Positions 60,001-64,000 of a stretch of DNA of 64,000 nucleotides are shown piece by piece (position 1 is the stretch's first letter; every line of letters starts with the position of its first letter). A model generated the notes under the pieces. That model was not told the origin of the DNA. It saw only the letters and a list, made by a program, of their open reading frames with translations, and searched no databases. The DNA comes from Pleodorina starrii (Eukaryota; Chlorophyta; Chlorophyceae; Chlamydomonadales; Volvocaceae), in the NCBI GenBank assembly GCA_030267565.1, contig BRXU01000011.1, forward strand, positions 486,501 through 550,500, given 5' to 3'. The translations under genes were made by a program, and so were the position numbers.

Positions 60001-60290
60001 GGAACCTCGGGTCCGTTGCTGCCAGTGTTTCAATTTGTTCCTCAGTGGGGACGTCCTGGGCTTTTGCGGCGGGAAGCCTGCAGCGAGTTACAACAAGCTT
60101 GTTGAATCAAGTTGTTGCACAACAGCTTACGGTGATTGCTGCTATGGTGTAGGGTAAACAGTCAATTATGTTGTTAAACTGCTGTGCTTTCTTCTGCATT
60201 ACAAGGCAGCGCTAGCGCTTACCATGCTGCCGCGATGAGGAAGGCGGCTGTAAATCCTACCAGCAAGGCAGAAGGGCGCCTACTCGTCAT
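57061..60290 (-). CDS. Pherophorin 3 (diverged paralogue)
   Basis: Seven exons with the same phases as the duplicate pair: 60290-60223, 60077-59840, 59556-58649, 58281-58149, 57881-57728, 57459-57360 and 57130-57061; 556 residues. The start MTSRRPSALLVGFTAAFLIA is a signal peptide with cleavage expected near PAAKAQ. The N-domain has DPRFPYCAC, CVGLNRTCC and NLGMGLSNNNSEIC. The rod is a long polyproline run (PPPPSPAPKPPPSPRPPS and onward). The C-domain has CTECIKM, NSCGAAVLDKVEI and a terminal NCCPTYPATL. Compared with copies 1 and 2, the region around exon 3-exon 4 of the C-domain is strongly diverged, while SNNNSEIC and ISPTWGKNSTNTLKG remain. It is a secreted matrix glycoprotein by family. 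Confidence 0.92.
58030..58136 (-). repeat. 26-bp minisatellite (4 copies) in pherophorin 3 intron 4
   Basis: Four copies of a 26-bp unit with core GTAGAGGTTCGGTGGG lie directly next to exon 4 (which ends at 58149). They differ only at a GGGGATG/GGGAATG position. Confidence 0.9.
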
Positions 60291-60344
60291 TCTTTGCTAT
60301 GAAAATGAAAAGAATGTTATGGTTCTCTCAAAGGTCGCCGCTGG

Positions 60345-60386
60345 TTATATGTCCGCCGAAGAGGACGAACAAGCTCCAAATTTTGG
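60345..60386 (-). promoter_or_regulatory. Pherophorin 3 core promoter: CCAAAATTTGG element and TATA-like box
   Basis: On the minus strand CCAAAATTTGG (60386-60376) precedes ATATAA (60350-60345), then the ATG at 60290. The element is one base shorter than in copies 1 and 2 but occupies the same place. Confidence 0.5.
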
Positions 60387-61599
60387 CGCCACCAGTACGG
60401 AACAATCGAAGACGTCAGTTACACCGTACCTTCCTTGCTGCTGTTGCTGCATGTCATGTATGAAACCAGGTTTTGGTTTCTTAATCCAAAGAGTTGGGCT
60501 TGTTGACCCGCGCATGAATGGCAGCTTTGGCGCCTTAAGTCACGCACCCGGTAGGGCATTGATACCGCACGTTATTGCTGTTACTCTCAAGTTTGCATTA
60601 TATTTGCTGTATAATTATATTTGCTGTCCCATGCACAAATGCCTGCTCACGTGCCCCATGGCGTCCTTGGCAGAACGGCAAGGATGCTCAGTCAGTCTCA
60701 TGCGTTTGCTGTTCCTTATACATGAACATGAGAAATCTTCAATGAAAATTCAATCACATAATGTTGTGTGTCATTTCATCACTTCACCACGTTTTGTCCG
60801 ATTTGAGCCGGTGGCTTCGATAAATAGGCCAACCAGGGCCAACCGTCGTGTCGCATCCACCCGTCGGGACCCGCTGATAACTACGCTCCATCGACTGGGT
60901 CTCTTGTCAGCCATTTAAATCATAGATTTTTTTTAAAGAACACTTTACAATTCCATATAACCGGGTCGTGAGCGTCTCACATTGCCACAACCTTCGTCCG
61001 TCGAAGCTCGAGAGCACTGCTCACAAGTGTTTGGCGACTCCCGCGCAGTTGATTGCAGTGGCCGTATCGGTCCTCAATAATTAATTTACATTTTAAGGGT
61101 ATGATGCAGACCCTGGTTGCTTAGCTAGTGTTGTTCGCGCGCGTTTTCCGACGTGACCCATTGAAGCCGAAAGACGTAATCGTCAAGTCAAAAGCCCAAG
61201 GGCCAAGTACAAGTCGTTGCTTTCACGCAAAGCGTAACCCGTCTCACATGTCAAATTTGTTAATGCGCAACATGACGGGCAACCGTTCACATGGCAGGAT
61301 GTAAACGCGTCAGTCATAGCAGCGAAAACCAAAGCTCCAAATGAAAGCACACACCCGTGCCTCATATCTGCAAGGCATTGGTGAACGTTTTGGTGTTCCC
61401 ATGGACTAAATAGGAGTTGCATCTTGACATGGCCGTTCCGACGTATTCAGTAACGTTTTCCTGGTTGCCGTGGCCCGCCTCGCGTGCGTTGCGCCCTTCG
61501 ACTGCTTGCGATTACACCAATTCATGGCCCTTTTCATTACCACCGCAACAACAACTTAAACAAACAGAAAACATGGCCCAGTCTGGGCCTTCGGAGCCA

Positions 61600-61676
61600 G
61601 GGACCTTCGGAAGCACGCGGTTCTCAGCGCTCTGGGCCGCCCAGAGCGCCGAGAACCGCGTGCTTCCGAAGGTCCC
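61600..61676. repeat. Near-perfect 37-bp hairpin with 3-nt loop
   Basis: Arms 61600-61636 and 61640-61676 pair at 36 of 37 positions around CCG. The arm starts GGGACCTTCGGAAGCACGCG. Transcripts of either strand would form a long stem. Confidence 0.9.
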
Positions 61677-62001
61677 GGGCAGATCCGGGCGGGAGGCCGG
61701 GCCGAGTGCCTCCACAAGGCTCACACGTTGACATTTGCCAGCTGGGAGCTGGCCCGTTGGCTCAATCTTCCGATGGTCGGGACTCGGGAGAGCACTGTTA
61801 ATACAAGCAACACAAGACAACTAAGCAGCTGCAGTGACCACTCTGTGGAACCAGCCGGCAGCCGCTCGACCTGTGCAGCGTGTGGTGGCGTGACCCGGCC
61901 GTCGGTGCCCTTGGAACTGCAACGCGTGCCAACCCAGGTGTTTGGGGTTACAATGGTTACAGACATGAGAGTGCAGCACAGCCGGGATGCTTTTCCCTTA
62001 C

Positions 62002-62728
62002 CCGGTGTGCGGACTGACTCAGGGTTTTGATGTGAGGATGAGACAACGACGCGGCCCATGCACCTAATCGAGTAGGATGCTAGAGTTACAATGAGGGACC
62101 ACTAGGGTCCTGCGCTGGCGCATTCTGAGTCAACTCAGAACCTCACGGGCCTGCCGACTGCAGACCAGCCCCCTCCCTCATGTCCGCTCAGCATTGGGGG
62201 AGGGTTGGTCCCATGGGACCCACCAACGCAATTGTCGCCATCACAACAATATCCCAAACCTTGCCTACAATGCCTACCGGTGGCTCAGCTAGCCATAGTT
62301 CACATCGGGAGATGTGGCCGCCGGTCGCACCCTATACTTTCGACCTAAGGTGATGCGCTACTCTACAGACCCCAAGGCGATGCATGCGGTCGCCCTGCGT
62401 CATGGTGACCCCACACGGGCACCTCGCCACATTAGGCCTCCCAATTGCGCACGGTGCATGGGGAAGCCCGCAAAGCCGTCCATCGCAAAAAGCCTAAACG
62501 GTTCTTTGTTCTCGTTCTCCCACTTCACCGTCCAAAGGCGGGCAAAGGTGGGCTCCCACTTGGCAAGTCTCTATTCCGTGGGTTCTGGCGTGCTCGGCGT
62601 CTCACCCACGAAAGCCTGGTACTTTGCCCGTAACTCCGCCCTTGACCCATCCATCCGGTGTGCGGACTGACTCAGAGTTTCGATGTGAGGATGAGACAAC
62701 GACGCGGCCCATGCACCTAGTCAAGTAG
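62002..62728. repeat. 74-bp direct repeat 653 bp apart
   Basis: Copies at 62002-62075 and 62655-62728 share CGGTGTGCGGACTGACTCAG and GATGAGACAACGACGCGGCC, with a handful of substitutions. The 580 bp between them has no identifiable gene. Confidence 0.8.
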
Positions 62729-64000
62729 TCTGCCAATCACTTTGTTCTGCTGAGAGCGCCAGTTCCGCTGAAGGACCATTCTGGTCGGCCCGGGTGCTGC
62801 CGTAGCCGCGAGACTCGCGGGACATACATAGCGGTTAGCAGGCACCGAGATCTCAGCTGCCCGAATGATGGGGAAATTACATACGGTACACATTAGGCAG
62901 AATATGCAGATCCGGATGGCCGCAGTGCCGGCATCCCGGCACACCTTGGCAGCAGCTATCAACAGCCCCATGCTGCCCTTGCAACCCTTTCCAAACCAAG
63001 TCTCGTCCGCCCAATCCTAGCAACCCACCACACAACCCCACAATGCGTGGGCGAGCGAGCATTCGCCAATGGTACAGAGACACTACTCTCTGCACGATCT
63101 CGTTCGTTCAATACCTACGGATTGTCCTGAAAAAAACTGACCAAACCCCATGTCCTGACGCACCTGCTGTTAACGTCCTCTCAATAGACAGGGAGTCGCG
63201 GTCTCTTTTGCCCCCGCTTTTGCAAGCACACATTCACTCCGCAACAACTGCGCACGAAACCATAACGGCAGACAAGGCTTGCCAGTCACTACCGCCCCCC
63301 TTCCCCATTAAAGCCGGTCAAAAGTAAAAATGTCAGAATGGAAGACGCACCGCGCTCGCAGAAGCAAGACACAAACAAGGCCAAAAGGCCGCTTTGGAAT
63401 GCTAGCGGTGGGGCTGCAATGGCGACACCCCCTTCGCACCCAATCGCAGAAGTCAGGATGCGTCATCCAAAATGAAAACGTGTCCCAAATGAAACAAAGG
63501 TGCTGTTCGAATGCCCTGCCGTCCGTCCATCCGACTCATTCCCCACATACACCATCCAGAGCACCTTCTCCCACCGTGAGCAACAGCGACTGATTGCGCC
63601 CATTTACACTTCCGGACATCTGCAGGAGCTGCGTAGTCGTAGCAGTGCAGTCGGCCCGCCGAACGCAGACAGCATTGCGGCAATGCAGAAGTAGCAGCTC
63701 TTGTTCGTGCCCGATCACTCAAGACAACTCTCTCGACGACTCTGTAAAACGGCCCAGTCTGCTTCATCTTGAAGTTTGTGCGCTGAAAACCGATGCAGTC
63801 AAATCCCATGTACAAGAAATCATTCAGGGAAGACGCCGCCCATGTACAGAACGTTCACCGGGAAGACGCCGCCCACTTCCGCAATGCAGGCTAGCTGCGG
63901 CCCTGCAAGGCTCTAGCGCCCTCGACACGGCCGACAGGACGACCATTTACGACCCGCACATGAGGCACGCATCCTTGTTCTCCAGGCTGCAGACCATGGC

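Larger units (their letters stand above)
60387..64000. other. Right-hand region without a recognisable gene
   Basis: Besides the upstream region of pherophorin 3, it contains a 37-bp hairpin (61600-61676), a 74-bp direct repeat (62002-62075, 62655-62728), and near the right edge two copies of GGGAAGACGCCGCCCA (63828, 63854). A plus-strand frame open from about 63886 to the edge has coding-like codon use but cannot be identified. Confidence 0.45.

Noticed and set aside
62717..62971. 84-codon minus-strand frame with a hydrophobic start
   Set aside because: It overlaps the edge of the 74-bp repeat, and no family, splice or regulatory evidence supports it.

Overview
This window comes from the nuclear genome of a green alga of the volvocine group (Volvox and relatives). 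The evidence is: three tandem pherophorin genes, whose products are hydroxyproline-rich extracellular-matrix glycoproteins with SPPPP rods between two cysteine-rich domains; many short GT-AG introns inside GC-rich, alanine-rich exons; TGTAA motifs at plausible distances 3' of several stop codons; and a MYND-finger protein of the C-x4-C type. There is no bacterial, plastid or viral gene organisation. The exact species cannot be named from sequence alone. All gene models were built by eye from reading frame, splice consensus and protein family knowledge.

Layout. 1-4.3 kb is AT-rich and repeat-rich and holds one very small spliced gene (minus, 1717-1036) for a 42-residue membrane microprotein. 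4.3-8.3 kb (plus) encodes an unrecognised alanine-rich, helical-repeat-like protein. It converges on a 15-exon minus-strand gene (20606-9874) with a MYND zinc finger at each end. 26.2-22.5 kb (minus) is the alpha subunit of translation initiation factor eIF2, complete in eight exons. 29.3-27.3 kb (minus) is a GDP-mannose transporter of the GONST/VRG4 family with an 18-nt micro-exon. About 570 bp upstream, reading the other way, a 26-exon RecQ/WRN-type DNA helicase fills 29.9-42.9 kb. 44.6-60.3 kb (minus) holds three pherophorin genes. Two of them lie in a recent tandem duplication of about 5 kb; the third is an older relative with the same seven-exon structure. The last 3.7 kb has no gene I can name, but has a near-perfect 37-bp hairpin and a 74-bp direct repeat.

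Functionally the window mixes housekeeping genes (eIF2alpha, nucleotide-sugar transport, DNA repair) with a lineage-specific matrix-protein cluster. A Golgi GDP-mannose transporter close to a secreted-glycoprotein cluster is suggestive, but nothing in the sequence shows co-regulation. The strongest small-scale observations are: the microprotein; a canonical PIP box immediately after the helicase start; a DEAH box assembled from 13-nt and 31-nt micro-exons; a shared palindromic element plus TATA-like sequence upstream of all three pherophorins; and a burst of amino-acid differences confined to one short stretch of otherwise almost identical pherophorin copies.
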